DNA from: Stenotrophomonas sp. SAM-B | Lineage (GTDB): Bacteria > Pseudomonadota > Gammaproteobacteria > Xanthomonadales > Xanthomonadaceae | Length of the DNA stretch: 64,000 bases | Reading direction: 5' to 3' | NCBI RefSeq assembly: GCF_013387485.1 | Contig: NZ_JABBXB010000002.1 | Coordinates: 692,405-756,404 of the forward strand | In this document: positions 27,730 through 40,240 of the stretch, piece by piece | How positions within the stretch are numbered: position 1 is the first letter of the stretch | How the letters are laid out: the number at the start of each line of letters is the position of its first letter | Notes under the pieces: model-generated | Told to the model about the DNA's origin: nothing | The model's input: only the letters and a program-made list of their open reading frames with translations | The model's database searches: none | Translations under genes and position numbers: made by a program

Positions 27730-29025
27730 TCACCAGCCGAACAGCTGGGCGAAGTGCACATCCACGCGCAGCCCGACAATCAGTGCATCGGGGATGTCGG
27801 TGGTGCGGGTGGGTGCGTAGATGGGATCAGGGTTGATGACGTACTGCAGGTTGGGCATCAGCCGGATGCCCTTGTGCACCGCCCAGCCATAACTGAGCTC
27901 GGCGATGATCTCGTCGGCGTTCGGTGCGCCGCTGCCGCCGTTGCGGGTGCGGCGATCACGCAGGAAACCGATCTGCTCATCGCTGAAATGCGTGTTGGAG
28001 ACAAACATCGCCAGCGTGTCCTGGTCGCGGCCCACGAAGGTGCCGGTCTTGACGAAGCCGGCCGACGCGAAGCTGTCGACCGGCGCCTCGTTGCCGGTGT
28101 TCACATAGGCCCGCGCGAACAGCGCCAGGTTGCGCCGGCCTTCGCCACGCCACACGGTCTGGTCGGCCATGGCATACCAGCCGACGCGCGCGCCGTCCTG
28201 CACGGCGGTGGGCTTGCCGCTCAGCGCGGCCGAGGTGCCGTCGGCATCGAAGTAAGAACTCCTGCCGCCGTCGCTGTTGCGGTACATGCCCAGTCGGTAG
28301 GTGCGTGGCAAAGGGTCGTTGGCGAAGCTGGTCTGGTAGCCCACTTCATAGGCGGTGAGGGTGCCGCTGCCCTCGCCCACCGAAAAATCCACGCCGTTCT
28401 TGCCAGCCTTGTTCAAGTCGTTGTTGTAGTCGAACGCACCCGCCTGCGCGTACCAGCGGTCGTTCACGTCGTAGCGCACGATGCCCGCCCAGGACGAATT
28501 CGGATACGCGGTGATGCCCAGGTCGGTGATCGCGCCGTACGGCGTCAGGCACATCGCGTTGCTCATGAACACGCAGTTGAGCGCGGAGTTGTTGAAGTAG
28601 CTGTTCACCGGCGCGCGTCCGACGGTGATGCTCAGGCCGTTGTCGAAGCGATGGCGCACGGTCAGCCGGGTCAGGCGCCCGCCGGCCACCGGCCGCCAGG
28701 TCTGCTGGGCGCTGATCGAATTGCCGATCTTCTCGCGTGCCAGGTTGCGGCCGGCAAACCACGCCCACTGCGCGTCCACATCGGTGTTGTGCACGCCCCA
28801 CAGGGTATCGAGGTCGAACTTCGACTGCGCCATGACCCAGTACGAGCCTTCCGTCCCCTGCTCGACACCGCCCACCGGATTGGAGGCCACGTTGCCGACC
28901 AGGTCCAGGGTGAGATCGCTGCCCTCGGGCAGGCTGCCCTGGGACGCGGGAGCCGCAGCAAGCGCGGGGGTGGCCAGGCTGGCGGCAACAAGCACGCACA
29001 GCGTGCGGCGGGAAATCAACGACAC
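27730..29025 (-). CDS. OprB-family outer-membrane porin
   Basis: A 431-residue exported protein with a signal peptide ending LATPALA, followed by a beta-barrel pattern with alternating aromatic and polar residues. It resembles the OprB carbohydrate-selective porin family (GSYWVMAQSKFDLDTL, GVHNTDVDAQWAW, then NSSWAGIVRYDVNDRWYAQAG, and a C-terminal barrel strand). The GTG start at 29025 is chosen because AGGAGG lies five bases upstream and the signal peptide begins there. In this operon it probably admits the pathway substrate rather than sugars. The C-terminal residue is Trp, as in many barrels. Confidence 0.82.
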   Translation of the reverse strand: MSLISRRTLCVLVAASLATPALAAAPASQGSLPEGSDLTLDLVGNVASNPVGGVEQGTEGSYWVMAQSKFDLDTLWGVHNTDVDAQWAWFAGRNLAREKIGNSISAQQTWRPVAGGRLTRLTVRHRFDNGLSITVGRAPVNSYFNNSALNCVFMSNAMCLTPYGAITDLGITAYPNSSWAGIVRYDVNDRWYAQAGAFDYNNDLNKAGKNGVDFSVGEGSGTLTAYEVGYQTSFANDPLPRTYRLGMYRNSDGGRSSYFDADGTSAALSGKPTAVQDGARVGWYAMADQTVWRGEGRRNLALFARAYVNTGNEAPVDSFASAGFVKTGTFVGRDQDTLAMFVSNTHFSDEQIGFLRDRRTRNGGSGAPNADEIIAELSYGWAVHKGIRLMPNLQYVINPDPIYAPTRTTDIPDALIVGLRVDVHFAQLFGW

Positions 29026-29102
29026 AAGCGCCTCCTGTCCGGGGCCGGGGCACCGGGACGAAGTGGAATCGGGAAAGGCCGCAGCGACGCTGCGGCCGCA
29101 GG

Positions 29103-30416
29103 TCAGACTGGCTGCACGCCCAGTACGCGGCGTCGCAGTCGGCGCGTGCCGATCTGTTCGGCCATCACCTTCTCGTCGAGCTTGCCTTCCCACTTGGCGA
29201 TCACCAGCACCGCGATCGCGTTGCCGATCAGGTTCACGAAGGTCAGGCCTTCGGCGAGGATGCGGTGGATGCCCAGGATCAGCGCGATGCTCGCCACCGG
29301 GATCGTGCCGGTGGTGCCCAGCGTTGCCGCCAGCACCACGAACGCCGCACCGGCCACGCCCGCGGCCCCCTTGGAGGTCAGCAACAGCACCGCGATCAGC
29401 CCCAGCTGATGCCACACGGTCAGCTCGGTGTTGGTGGCCTGGGCCAGGAACAACGCCACGGTGGTCAGGTACAGGCAGGTGCCGTCAAGGTTGAACGAGT
29501 AGCCGGCCGGGATCACGAAACCGACCACACCCTCCTCGCAGCCCAGCTTCTTCATCTTCTCGATCAGCCGCGGCAACACCGTTTCAGTGGACGTGGTCGC
29601 GGCCACGATCACGATTTCATCGCGCAGGTAGCCCAGCAACCGCCACAGGCTGGCGCCGGTCCACCAACACACGCTGCCCAGCACCAGCACCGTGAACACG
29701 CCGCAGACCACGAAGAACTCGATGATCAGCTCACCCAGCGACAACAGCGACCCGGCGCCGAACTGGCCCACGGTGAAGGCGATCGCGCCGAACGCGCCGA
29801 TCGGGGCGAAGTACATGATGTAGCCGATGATCTTGAACAGCGCGGTGGAGGTGGACTCGATCACCTTCATCACCGGCTCGCCACGCTCGCCCACCGAGGC
29901 CAGCGCCACGCCGAACAGCACCGCCACGAACAGCACCTGCAGCACATGCGCTTCGGTGAACGCACTGACCAGCGTATTGGGGATGATGGCCATGATGTAG
30001 GACACGATCGACTGGTCATGCGCGCTGTGGACGTAGCCCTGGATGCTCGCCATATCGATGGTGGCCGGGTCAATGTTCATGCCTGCGCCGGGCTTCCACA
30101 GGTCCACCGCCACCAGGCCGATGATCAGCGCCAGGATGGTGATGACCTCGAAGTAGATCAGCGACTTCAGCGCCAGCCGGCCGACACTGCGCATGTCACG
30201 CATGCCAGCGATGCCGTGCACCACGGTCACGAAGATGATCGGCCCGATCATCATCCGGATCAGCTTGATGAAGGCATCGCCGAACGGCTTCATGGCCGAG
30301 CCGATATCCGGCTGCAACCACCCCAGCACCACACCGATCACGGTACCGGCCAGTACCTGGAACCACAGTTGGCCAAGAATGCCGAAGCGGCCCGGCCGCT
30401 TCTCCACAACAGTCAT
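29103..30416 (-). CDS. dctA: DctA-type dicarboxylate:cation symporter
   Basis: A 437-residue member of the DAACS family with about eight membrane segments and two re-entrant loops. Motifs include IRMMIGPIIFVTVVHGIAGM, VIPAGYSFNLDGTCLYLT and the TSKGAAGVAGAAFVVLAATL region. The ATG at 30416 has GGGAGG six bases upstream. It lies between the tautomerase and porin genes, so here it probably takes up an aromatic-derived di- or tricarboxylate such as 2-pyrone-4,6-dicarboxylate rather than serving as the general C4-dicarboxylate carrier. Specificity is inference. Confidence 0.85.
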   Translation of the reverse strand: MTVVEKRPGRFGILGQLWFQVLAGTVIGVVLGWLQPDIGSAMKPFGDAFIKLIRMMIGPIIFVTVVHGIAGMRDMRSVGRLALKSLIYFEVITILALIIGLVAVDLWKPGAGMNIDPATIDMASIQGYVHSAHDQSIVSYIMAIIPNTLVSAFTEAHVLQVLFVAVLFGVALASVGERGEPVMKVIESTSTALFKIIGYIMYFAPIGAFGAIAFTVGQFGAGSLLSLGELIIEFFVVCGVFTVLVLGSVCWWTGASLWRLLGYLRDEIVIVAATTSTETVLPRLIEKMKKLGCEEGVVGFVIPAGYSFNLDGTCLYLTTVALFLAQATNTELTVWHQLGLIAVLLLTSKGAAGVAGAAFVVLAATLGTTGTIPVASIALILGIHRILAEGLTFVNLIGNAIAVLVIAKWEGKLDEKVMAEQIGTRRLRRRVLGVQPV

Positions 30417-30458
30417 ATCAACCCTCCCAGGTTGCAAGAATAGGGACGTCGCGCGTAT

Positions 30459-31514
30459 TCAGTCGAACAGCACGCCGTCGAACAGCTTTCTGGCGGTCCG
30501 CAGTACCGCCGCGCGGGTCACCTGCCCCGCCTCATCCAGGTCGAGCACGCAGCCGGTGCTGCCACTGGGGTGTTCCACCGCCAGGGTCTGCTGGCTGCCG
30601 CCCGGCAGCACCGCCAACGCGTGTGCCGGTGATCCCGGCAGCAGGCACGCAGTGGCCACGCTCACCGCGCCCAGCACACCGATCGAGGCATGGCACCGGT
30701 GCGGAATGAACGAGCGCACGCTGATCGCACCGCCGTTGCGGGGCGCGGCCACCAGCATCATCTTCGGCACCGACTGCGCGCTGACATCGCCGAGGTTCAT
30801 CAAGGGACCCGCCTGCAGACGGATCGCTTCCAGCCGTGCCTTCAGCGCGTCATCGGCGTCCAGTGTCTGGCGGTCTTCGTAGCCGCTGATGCCCAGGTCG
30901 CCCGCGCGCAGCACCACGCACGGCATACCGTTGTCGATCAGGGTCGCCTCGACGCCATCGATCACGTCCCGCGCGCGCCCGGTCGGCAACAACGCGCCGC
31001 AGCTGGACCCGGCGGTGTCTTCGAAGGCCAGTGGAATCGGCGCGGCGGTGCCCGGCACGCCGTCGATGCGCGCATCGCCGTCATAGCGCACACGCCCGCC
31101 AGGGGTCTGCAGCGTCGCCTGCGCCAGCTGGCCGGTGTTGACCATGAAGATCCGCACGCCGGTCTGTTCCGGCCCCGCCGCGACCAGGCCGCGCTCGATC
31201 GCGAACGGCCCGACGCCGGCCAGCATGTTGCCGCAGTTCTGCGCATCGCTGACCAGCGCCTGGTCCACGAACACCTGCAGGAACAGGTAGTCCACGTCGG
31301 CATCCTCACGTGTGGACGCCGATACCACGGCCACCTTGGAGGTCAGTGGATCGGCCCCGCCCATGCCGTCGATCTGGCGTGCATCGGGCGAACCGTAGGC
31401 GCGCAGCAGGAAGGCATCGCGCTCGGCCACGTCGGCGGGCAGCTCCGCGGCAAGGAAAAACCCGCCTTTGGAGGTGCCACCGCGCATCCACATCGCGCGC
31501 ACGCCCTTACTCAT
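30459..31514 (-). CDS. galD: 4-oxalomesaconate tautomerase (GalD/PrpF family)
   Basis: A 351-residue PrpF-type isomerase with the diaminopimelate epimerase-like fold: [14 protein letters not shown] near the start, [18 protein letters not shown] with the catalytic-type Cys, and [21 protein letters not shown]. GalD of Pseudomonas putida converts the keto form of oxalomesaconate to the enol form. The ATG at 31514 overlaps the aldolase stop by eight bases. PrpF proteins also isomerise aconitate in the methylcitrate cycle, but no methylcitrate genes are here and the neighbours favour GalD. Confidence 0.83.
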   Translation of the reverse strand: MSKGVRAMWMRGGTSKGGFFLAAELPADVAERDAFLLRAYGSPDARQIDGMGGADPLTSKVAVVSASTREDADVDYLFLQVFVDQALVSDAQNCGNMLAGVGPFAIERGLVAAGPEQTGVRIFMVNTGQLAQATLQTPGGRVRYDGDARIDGVPGTAAPIPLAFEDTAGSSCGALLPTGRARDVIDGVEATLIDNGMPCVVLRAGDLGISGYEDRQTLDADDALKARLEAIRLQAGPLMNLGDVSAQSVPKMMLVAAPRNGGAISVRSFIPHRCHASIGVLGAVSVATACLLPGSPAHALAVLPGGSQQTLAVEHPSGSTGCVLDLDEAGQVTRAAVLRTARKLFDGVLFD

Positions 31515-32178
31515 AACGCAGCCCCTTGGCCGCCAGGCGCTCGCGCATGGCGTAGATGTCCAGGCCCAGCTCACCGTTGGCCAGCCGTGCCCGCTTGTCC
31601 GTCTCGCGGGCCTCGCGCGCCTGCGCCTCGCTGGCCACGCGCGCCGCATCGGCGCGCGCCACGATGCACACGCCGTCGTCGTCGGCGATCACCACGTCAC
31701 CGGGCTGCACCAGGGCGCCGCCGCAGACTACCGGCACGTTGACCGAGCCCAGCGTTTCCTTGACCGTGCCCTGTGCATGGATGGCCCGGCTCCAGACCGG
31801 GAAGCCCATCGCGGTGAGGTCGCGCACATCGCGCACCCCGGCATCGATCACCAGCCCGCGGCAGCCGCGCACCTGCGCCGACGTCGCCAGCAGGTCGCCG
31901 AAATAGCCATCCGTGCACGCGCTGGTCGGCGCGACGACCAGGATGTCGCCCTCGCGCAACTGCTCGATGGCCACGTGCATCATCCAGTTGTCGCCCGGCG
32001 GCACCGACACGGTGATCGCGCTGCCGGCGATGCGTGCGCCGCGGTAGATCGGGCGCAACCGCGGATGCAGCAGGCCGCTGCGGCCCTGCGCTTCATGGGC
32101 GGTGGCGACCCCGGCCTGGGCCAGGCTCTGGATCACCGCCGGAGCGGCACGTTCGACACGGGTGACTACGCGGGACAT
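31507..32178 (-). CDS. ligK: 4-carboxy-4-hydroxy-2-oxoadipate aldolase (LigK/GalC, RraA fold)
   Basis: A 223-residue class II aldolase of the RraA-like fold. This family splits 4-carboxy-4-hydroxy-2-oxoadipate to pyruvate and oxaloacetate and can decarboxylate oxaloacetate. The key loop [14 protein letters not shown] and the GDxVxAD element ([16 protein letters not shown]) are seen, as is [25 protein letters not shown]. It is the first gene of the operon, 101 bases from the divergent LysR gene; AAGGATGG precedes the ATG at 32178. It gives the last step of the pathway coded by this operon. Confidence 0.87.
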   Translation of the reverse strand: MSRVVTRVERAAPAVIQSLAQAGVATAHEAQGRSGLLHPRLRPIYRGARIAGSAITVSVPPGDNWMMHVAIEQLREGDILVVAPTSACTDGYFGDLLATSAQVRGCRGLVIDAGVRDVRDLTAMGFPVWSRAIHAQGTVKETLGSVNVPVVCGGALVQPGDVVIADDDGVCIVARADAARVASEAQAREARETDKRARLANGELGLDIYAMRERLAAKGLRYE

Positions 32179-32236
32179 CCATCCATCCTTCGTTGACGAT
32201 GGCGCAGTCTGTGTCGCCGCAACCGGACACCTCAAG

Positions 32237-32257
32237 ATGGTTTTTCGGAACAGCCAT
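32237..32257. promoter_or_regulatory. Possible LysR operator in the divergent promoter region
   Basis: ATGG at 32237-32240 and CCAT at 32254-32257 form a weak dyad in the 101-base gap between the aldolase and LysR genes. LysR regulators usually bind such a dyad, but the symmetry is slight. Confidence 0.3.
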
Positions 32258-32279
32258 TGGGTTTAGTTATAGTTGGTGC

Positions 32280-33536
32280 ATGAGCGTGACCCTGGCCCTG
32301 AACCTCAAACACCTGCATGCGCTGGTGGCCGTGCATCACCACGGCGGCATCAGCGCCGCCGTGCCGCACGTGAATCTGTCCCAGCCCGCGCTGACCCAGG
32401 CGATCGCGCGACTGGAGACGCAGCTGGATGCACCGCTGTTCGACCGCCAGCCCGGCGGCATGGCCCCTACCGAAGCAGCCCGCCTGCTGGTGCCCCGCAT
32501 CGAGCGCGCACTGGCCTACATTGCCCACGGCGTGCGCGGGGCCCGGCGCACCCAGCGACTGCCGGCAATGCCCGCGGTGGAGCGCTATGTCACCCTGCCG
32601 CAGCTGCGCGCGTTGGCCGCGGTGGACAGCGCCGGCAGCTTCACCCTGGCTGCCAGCCGCGCCGGGGTCTCGCAGCCGGCGATCTACCGCGCCGTGCACG
32701 ACCTGGCCGCCGCGATCGAAATCCCGCTCACCGTGCGTCGCGGCAAGACCGTGCAACCGACCCCGGCGGCCACACGCATGCTGCGGCCGGTGCGGCTGGC
32801 GCTCTCCGAGCTGGCCGCAGGCGTGGATGACCTGGCTTCGCTGCGCACCGAACAAGGCGGTCGGGTCACGCTGGGGGTGATGCCGCTGGCGCGGGCCATC
32901 CTGCTGCCGCAGGTCCTGGCGCGCTTCGCACGCGCACACCCGGGCGCGTCGGTGAACGTCATCGAGGGCCCGTACGCGGAGCTGCTGGGGGATCTGCGCG
33001 AAGGCAGCCTGGACCTGCTGATCGGCGCCATGCGCGACAGACTGCCGGTACGCGATATCGCGCAGGAAGGCCTCTTCGACGACAACCCGGTCATCGTCGC
33101 GCGCAGCGGGCATCCGTTGGCGCGTGCCGGCGGCTTCGCCTTCCCGCAGCTGCTCCACTACCCGTGGGTGATCGCCGCCACCGGTGCACCCGTACGCGCA
33201 CGCTGGGAGCACATGTTCCGCCAGCACGGGCACGAGCCGCCCCGCCTGCGCATCGAATGCGGCTCGGTGCTGATCACCCGCGGCCTGCTGCTGGAAGACG
33301 ACTGGCTCACCCTGATGTCGCGCGACCAGTTCGTGATCGAGCGCCGCGCCGGACTGCTTATCGAGATCGGCAGCGCCGGCGACGACCTGCGCCGCCGCAT
33401 CGGCCTGACCACCCGCGCCGACTGGCACCCCACCCGCCTGCAGCAGGCGTTCGTGGCCACGTTCCGGCAGGTATGCGCCGAACGCAGTGGCGATGCGCAG
33501 GACGATTGGCCGTTCCGGTACCCGGCCGCCCGCTGA
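32280..33536 (+). CDS. LysR-family regulator with two tandem winged-helix domains
   Basis: At 418 residues this is about 110 longer than normal LysR proteins. Residues 9-67 form one LysR-type helix-turn-helix (LKHLHALVAVHHHGGISAAV, LSQPALTQAIARLE, LFDRQPGGMAPTEAARLL) and residues 104-163 form a second (LPQLRALAAVDSAGSFTLAA, VSQPAIYRAVHDLA, TVRRGKTVQPTPAATRML). A substrate-binding domain follows (about 195-400). The first copy has less regular spacing. The gene is divergent from the catabolic operon and so is its likely regulator. An open frame extends 29 codons upstream of the ATG at 32280. Confidence 0.9.
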   Translation: MSVTLALNLKHLHALVAVHHHGGISAAVPHVNLSQPALTQAIARLETQLDAPLFDRQPGGMAPTEAARLLVPRIERALAYIAHGVRGARRTQRLPAMPAVERYVTLPQLRALAAVDSAGSFTLAASRAGVSQPAIYRAVHDLAAAIEIPLTVRRGKTVQPTPAATRMLRPVRLALSELAAGVDDLASLRTEQGGRVTLGVMPLARAILLPQVLARFARAHPGASVNVIEGPYAELLGDLREGSLDLLIGAMRDRLPVRDIAQEGLFDDNPVIVARSGHPLARAGGFAFPQLLHYPWVIAATGAPVRARWEHMFRQHGHEPPRLRIECGSVLITRGLLLEDDWLTLMSRDQFVIERRAGLLIEIGSAGDDLRRRIGLTTRADWHPTRLQQAFVATFRQVCAERSGDAQDDWPFRYPAAR

Positions 33537-33609
33537 GCCCGCGCAGCAACACCGGGTAGGTGTGCTTTCATGCCACCTGGCGAACCGCACCCGCTACCGC
33601 ACAAACAAA

Positions 33610-33640
33610 AAACCCCCGGCTTTCACCGGGGGTTTCTGTT
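33610..33640. terminator. Bidirectional terminator between the LysR gene and acnB
   Basis: AAACCCCCGG and CCGGGGGTTT form a perfect 10-bp stem with a six-base loop, with A-rich sequence on one side and CTGTTTT on the other. It serves the convergent LysR (+) and acnB (-) genes. Confidence 0.88.
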
Positions 33641-33699
33641 TTCAGCCCACCGACCAACGGTCGGCGGCTACCGGTCGCCGGGCAGCGCCCGGCCCCGGA

Positions 33700-36285
33700 T
33701 CAGGCAGCAACCGTACCGGCCACTTCCTGGTAGTCCTCGATCTGGTCGAAGTTCATGTAGCGGTAGATGTCCTTGCTGCTGGCATCCAGCACGCCGATGT
33801 CGGCCATGTACTCTTCCTTGGTCGGAATGCGACCCAGACGCGAGCAGATCGCGGCCAGTTCGGCCGAACCCAGATACACGTTGGAATTGCGGCCCAGACG
33901 GTTCGGGAAGTTGCGGGTCGAGGTCGAGAAGACCGTCGCGCCCTCACGCACCTGCGCCTGGTTGCCCATGCACAGCGAGCAGCCCGGCATTTCCATGCGG
34001 GCGCCGGCGGTGCCGAAGGTGCCGTAATGGCCTTCCTTGGTCAGCTCCGAGGCATCCATCTTGGTCGGCGGGGCCACCCACAGCTTGGTCGGGATGTCGC
34101 GCTTGCCTTCCAGCAGCTTGGCCGCCGCACGGAAGTGACCGATGTTGGTCATGCACGAACCGATGAACACTTCGTCGATGGCCGCACCGGCCACGTCGGA
34201 CAGCGTCTTGACGTCGTCCGGGTCGTTCGGGCACGCCACGATCGGCTCGTGGATGTCGGCCAGGTCGATCTCGATGACGGCGGCGTACTCGGCGTCGGCA
34301 TCCGGGGCCAGCAGCTCCGGGTTGGCCAGCCAGGCTTCCATCTTCTCGATGCGGCGTGCCAGCGAACGGGCGTCCTGGTAACCCTCGGCGATCATCCACT
34401 TCAGCAGCGTGATGTTGCTGGTGAGGTACTCGATGATCGGCTCCTTGTTCAGGTGCACCGAGCAACCGGCGGCCGAACGTTCGGCCGAGGCGTCGGACAG
34501 TTCGAACGCCTGCTCGACCTTCAGCTCCGGCAGACCTTCGATTTCCAGGATGCGGCCGGAGAAGATGTTCTTCTTGCCGGCCTTGGCCACGGTCAGCAGA
34601 CCGGACTTGATCGCGTACAGCGGGATCGCGTTGACCAGGTCACGCAGGGTCACGCCCGGCTGCATCTTGCCCTTGAAGCGGACCAGCACCGACTCCGGCA
34701 TGTCCAGCGGCATCACGCCGGTGGCAGCGGCGAAGGCCACCAGGCCCGAGCCGGCCGGGAACGAAATGCCCACCGGGAAACGGGTGTGCGAGTCGCCGCC
34801 GGTGCCGACGGTGTCGGGCAGCAGCATGCGGTTGAGCCAGCTGTGGATCACGCCGTCGCCCGGGCGCAGCGAGATGCCGCCACGGGTGGAGATGAACTCC
34901 GGCAGGGTGTGGTGGGTCTTGACGTCCACCGGCTTCGGGTACGCCGCGGTGTGGCAGAACGACTGCATCACCAGGTCGGCCGAGAAGCCCAGGCAGGCCA
35001 GATCCTTCAACTCGTCACGGGTCATCGGACCGGTGGTGTCCTGCGAGCCCACCGAGGTCATCTTCGGTTCGCAGTAGGTGCCCGGGCGCATGCCCTGGCC
35101 TTCCGGCAGGCCACAGGCGCGGCCGACCATCTTCTGCGCCAGCGAGAAGCCCTTGCCGGTATCCGGCGGGTCCATCGGCAGGCGGAACAGATCGGTCGGG
35201 GCCAGGCCCAGCGCTTCACGCGCCTTGGCGGTCAGGCCGCGGCCGATGATCAGCGGAATGCGGCCACCGGCGCGCACTTCGTCGAACAGCACATCGGACT
35301 TGACCTTGAACTCGGCTATGACGGCGCCGTCCTTCAGGGCCTTGCCGTCGTACGGGCGCAGCTCGATCACATCGCCCATGTTCATCTGCGACACGTCGAG
35401 TTCGATCGGCAGCGCGCCGGCGTCTTCCATCGTGTTGTAGAAGATCGGGGCGATCTTCGAGCCCAGGCACACGCCGCCGAAGCGCTTGTTCGGAATGAAC
35501 GGAATATCTTCACCGGTGAACCACAGCACCGAGTTGGTGGCCGACTTGCGGCTGGAACCGGTACCGACCACATCGCCCACGTAGGCGACCAGGTGACCCT
35601 TGTCCTTCAGCGATTCGATGAACTTGACCGGGCCGCGCTTGCCGTCTTCTTCCGGCTCGATACCATCACGCTTGTTCTTCAGCATCGCCAGGGCGTGCAG
35701 CGGGATGTCCGGGCGGGTGGTGGCGTCCGGGGCCGGCGACAGGTCGTCGGTGTTGGTTTCGCCGGTCACCTTGAGCACGGTAATGGTCAGGCTTTCCGGC
35801 ACCTGCGGACGGCTGGTGAACCATTCCGCATCGGCCCAGCTCTGCAGCACGCCCTGGGCGTTCGCATTGCCGGCCTTGGCCTTTTCCTGCACATCGTGGA
35901 AGGCGTCGAACACCAGCAGGGTGTTCTTCAGCGCATCGGCGGCGATCGCGCCGACGCTGGCATCGTCCAGCAGCTGGACCAGCGGGGCGACGTTGTAGCC
36001 GCCGAGCATGGTGCCCAGCAGTTCGGTGGCGCGCTCGCGGCTGATCAGCGGATTGGTTTCGCTGCCCAGGGCGATCGCGGCCAGGTACGAGGCTTTGACC
36101 TTGGCAGCGTCATCGACGCCGGCCGGCACGCGGTGGGTCAGCAGTTCCAGCAGGAACTCGGCCTCGCCGGCGGGCGGGTTCTTCAGCAGTTCGATGACGT
36201 CGGCCGTCTGCTGGGCGCTCAGCGGCAGCGGCGGGATGCCAAGCGCGGCGCGCTCGGCTACGTGGTGGCGGTAGGCTTCCAACAT
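33700..36285 (-). CDS. acnB: Aconitate hydratase B
   Basis: An 861-residue aconitase of the AcnB type, which interconverts citrate and isocitrate in the TCA cycle. AcnB order is seen: N-terminal HEAT-like domain (about 1-160), the mobile swivel domain placed early ([19 protein letters not shown]), then the catalytic domains with iron-sulfur cysteines in [10 protein letters not shown] and [10 protein letters not shown]. The length is normal (E. coli 865). The gene is on the - strand; the VapBC pair lies upstream in the same orientation, about 50 bases away. Confidence 0.97.
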   Translation of the reverse strand: MLEAYRHHVAERAALGIPPLPLSAQQTADVIELLKNPPAGEAEFLLELLTHRVPAGVDDAAKVKASYLAAIALGSETNPLISRERATELLGTMLGGYNVAPLVQLLDDASVGAIAADALKNTLLVFDAFHDVQEKAKAGNANAQGVLQSWADAEWFTSRPQVPESLTITVLKVTGETNTDDLSPAPDATTRPDIPLHALAMLKNKRDGIEPEEDGKRGPVKFIESLKDKGHLVAYVGDVVGTGSSRKSATNSVLWFTGEDIPFIPNKRFGGVCLGSKIAPIFYNTMEDAGALPIELDVSQMNMGDVIELRPYDGKALKDGAVIAEFKVKSDVLFDEVRAGGRIPLIIGRGLTAKAREALGLAPTDLFRLPMDPPDTGKGFSLAQKMVGRACGLPEGQGMRPGTYCEPKMTSVGSQDTTGPMTRDELKDLACLGFSADLVMQSFCHTAAYPKPVDVKTHHTLPEFISTRGGISLRPGDGVIHSWLNRMLLPDTVGTGGDSHTRFPVGISFPAGSGLVAFAAATGVMPLDMPESVLVRFKGKMQPGVTLRDLVNAIPLYAIKSGLLTVAKAGKKNIFSGRILEIEGLPELKVEQAFELSDASAERSAAGCSVHLNKEPIIEYLTSNITLLKWMIAEGYQDARSLARRIEKMEAWLANPELLAPDADAEYAAVIEIDLADIHEPIVACPNDPDDVKTLSDVAGAAIDEVFIGSCMTNIGHFRAAAKLLEGKRDIPTKLWVAPPTKMDASELTKEGHYGTFGTAGARMEMPGCSLCMGNQAQVREGATVFSTSTRNFPNRLGRNSNVYLGSAELAAICSRLGRIPTKEEYMADIGVLDASSKDIYRYMNFDQIEDYQEVAGTVAA

Positions 36286-36334
36286 GACAACTCCCGGGTG
36301 ATTCTCTGAAAGAATGCGGTTTAAAAGTATGGGC

Positions 36335-36733
36335 TCAGGCGTGCGGCACGATCAGCTTCAGGCCCTTGAAGTAGTCGCGGTAAAATTTGTCGTTCCAGGT
36401 GATCAGGCCGTCGCACTGCAGCAGTGCATGCGACCCGACCATGAATTCATCCAGCCCGCGCGGTTTGGCGCCGCGCTGCCGGTGCCGGCGGTGCATCTCG
36501 CCGGCGCGCAGGGCCGATTTGGCCTCCAGTGGACTGAAGTGGACGCCCATTTCCTCGAGCGCCTCCTGCACCTCGGCACCGCCGCGCAGCGATGCGCAGA
36601 TCTCGGCCAAGGTCACCCCGCAGATGACCACGCGGCCGCCGACAAGGCTCTGGCGCAGGCCGGCTTCGACCGCGTCGGCCTGCGGACCATTGCTGAGCAG
36701 CTCGATCAGGACCGGTGAATCGACGGCGATCAT
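36335..36733 (-). CDS. vapC: VapC-type PIN-domain toxin
   Basis: A 132-residue PIN-domain protein, a probable ribonuclease toxin. The acidic active-site residues are visible: Asp in [13 protein letters not shown], Glu in [11 protein letters not shown], Asp in [13 protein letters not shown] and the [12 protein letters not shown] end motif. The start at 36733 gives the proper N-terminus; it is seven bases downstream of the antitoxin stop, so the pair is a typical antitoxin-first operon. The RNA target cannot be told from sequence. Confidence 0.87.
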   Translation of the reverse strand: MIAVDSPVLIELLSNGPQADAVEAGLRQSLVGGRVVICGVTLAEICASLRGGAEVQEALEEMGVHFSPLEAKSALRAGEMHRRHRQRGAKPRGLDEFMVGSHALLQCDGLITWNDKFYRDYFKGLKLIVPHA

Positions 36734-36740
36734 CACGCGC

Positions 36741-36965
36741 TCATTCCTCGTCGCGGACCGCGCGCACGGCCGCTTCGGCCGAATCGAAACCATCCAGCGC
36801 GAACTTGCCGCGGGCACGGGAGATCGCATCGTCCACGCTCTTGCGCAGGATGATCCGGCTGCCTTCGAGCTCCACCTTCAGCTGCGTGCCCTTGGTCAGG
36901 CCCAGCGCATCACGGACCGCCTTGGGCAGGGTGATCTGCCCGCGCTCTGCAACGGTAGCTTCCAT
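36741..36965 (-). CDS. vapB: AbrB/MazE-family antitoxin of the VapBC pair
   Basis: A 74-residue protein with an N-terminal SpoVT/AbrB swapped-hairpin DNA-binding domain (MEATVAERGQITLPKAVRDALGL, then GTQLKVELEG) and an acidic C-terminal tail that probably covers the toxin. GGAGGG lies six bases before the ATG at 36965. Such antitoxins repress their own operon; matching inverted repeats lie directly upstream. Confidence 0.87.
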   Translation of the reverse strand: MEATVAERGQITLPKAVRDALGLTKGTQLKVELEGSRIILRKSVDDAISRARGKFALDGFDSAEAAVRAVRDEE

Positions 36966-36979
36966 CGGTACGCCCTCCA

Positions 36980-37020
36980 AAGTATGCACAAATTATACAT
37001 ACTTCCACGGGCATACTTCC
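36980..37020 (-). promoter_or_regulatory. Promoter and operator of the VapBC operon
   Basis: On the + strand AAGTATG (36980-36986) and CATACTT (36998-37004) form an inverted repeat. A third half-site CATACTTCCAC at 37012-37022 repeats the sequence at 36998-37008 with a 14-base period. On the - strand a perfect -10 TATAAT lies at 36997-36992, within the repeat, so a bound antitoxin would block it. Confidence 0.7.
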
Positions 37021-37248
37021 ACTGGAGTACTGATCTGGCCGGCGAGACCGTTGGCACAGAAAGGATCTGTCTCATCCATGACACGAGGGATACATATCTC
37101 CGTGTAGCCTGAGACCAACTGCCGCAGGTGGCATCCGGCTGAATCGTTCATACTCAGAACGATCGCCGGCCTACCGGTCAGCGGCGAACGCAAGCAGGTC
37201 TGCCTCGGGCGGGCCAATGCAAGCCATCCGCAAGAGGAGTCACCCGCA

Positions 37249-40005
<2,757 letters not shown>

Positions 40006-40056
40006 GCGTCAGGCGCTTTCGCGAAGTACGCCCTCCCCGACCAGGGAATGGCACCG

Positions 40057-40090
40057 GCAGCAAGGGGGCGTAATGCCCCCTTGCTGCTTT
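40057..40090 (+). terminator. Rho-independent terminator after acnA
   Basis: GCAGCAAGGGGGC and GCCCCCTTGCTGC pair over 13 bases around GTAAT, followed by TTT. It is 52 bases after the acnA stop codon. Confidence 0.85.
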
Positions 40091-40183
40091 CCGGCATCCA
40101 GCGATTCGGCGCTCTGGGCGTGCCCGCTATAGGCGTCCCGGCCGCCGCCTCTTCATTTTCATAAATTTCATAAATCACATAAT

Positions 40184-40209
40184 TAGCCCATTTCGTACGG
40201 ACTGGGCTA
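40184..40209 (+). promoter_or_regulatory. Operator-like inverted repeat before the Phd/zeta pair
   Basis: TAGCCCA (40184-40190) and TGGGCTA (40203-40209) are exact inverted repeats 12 bases apart. Upstream is an AT-rich tract with CATAAT at 40178-40183 as a possible -10 and a doubled TTCATAAAT. This fits autoregulation by a Phd antitoxin. Confidence 0.6.
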
Positions 40210-40240
40210 AGCTGGCCGCATCCGCCAGGGAACCGCCGCC

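Noticed and set aside
30459..31514. Methylcitrate-cycle PrpF
   Set aside because: No prpB, prpC or acnD nearby; all neighbours belong to the oxalomesaconate route.
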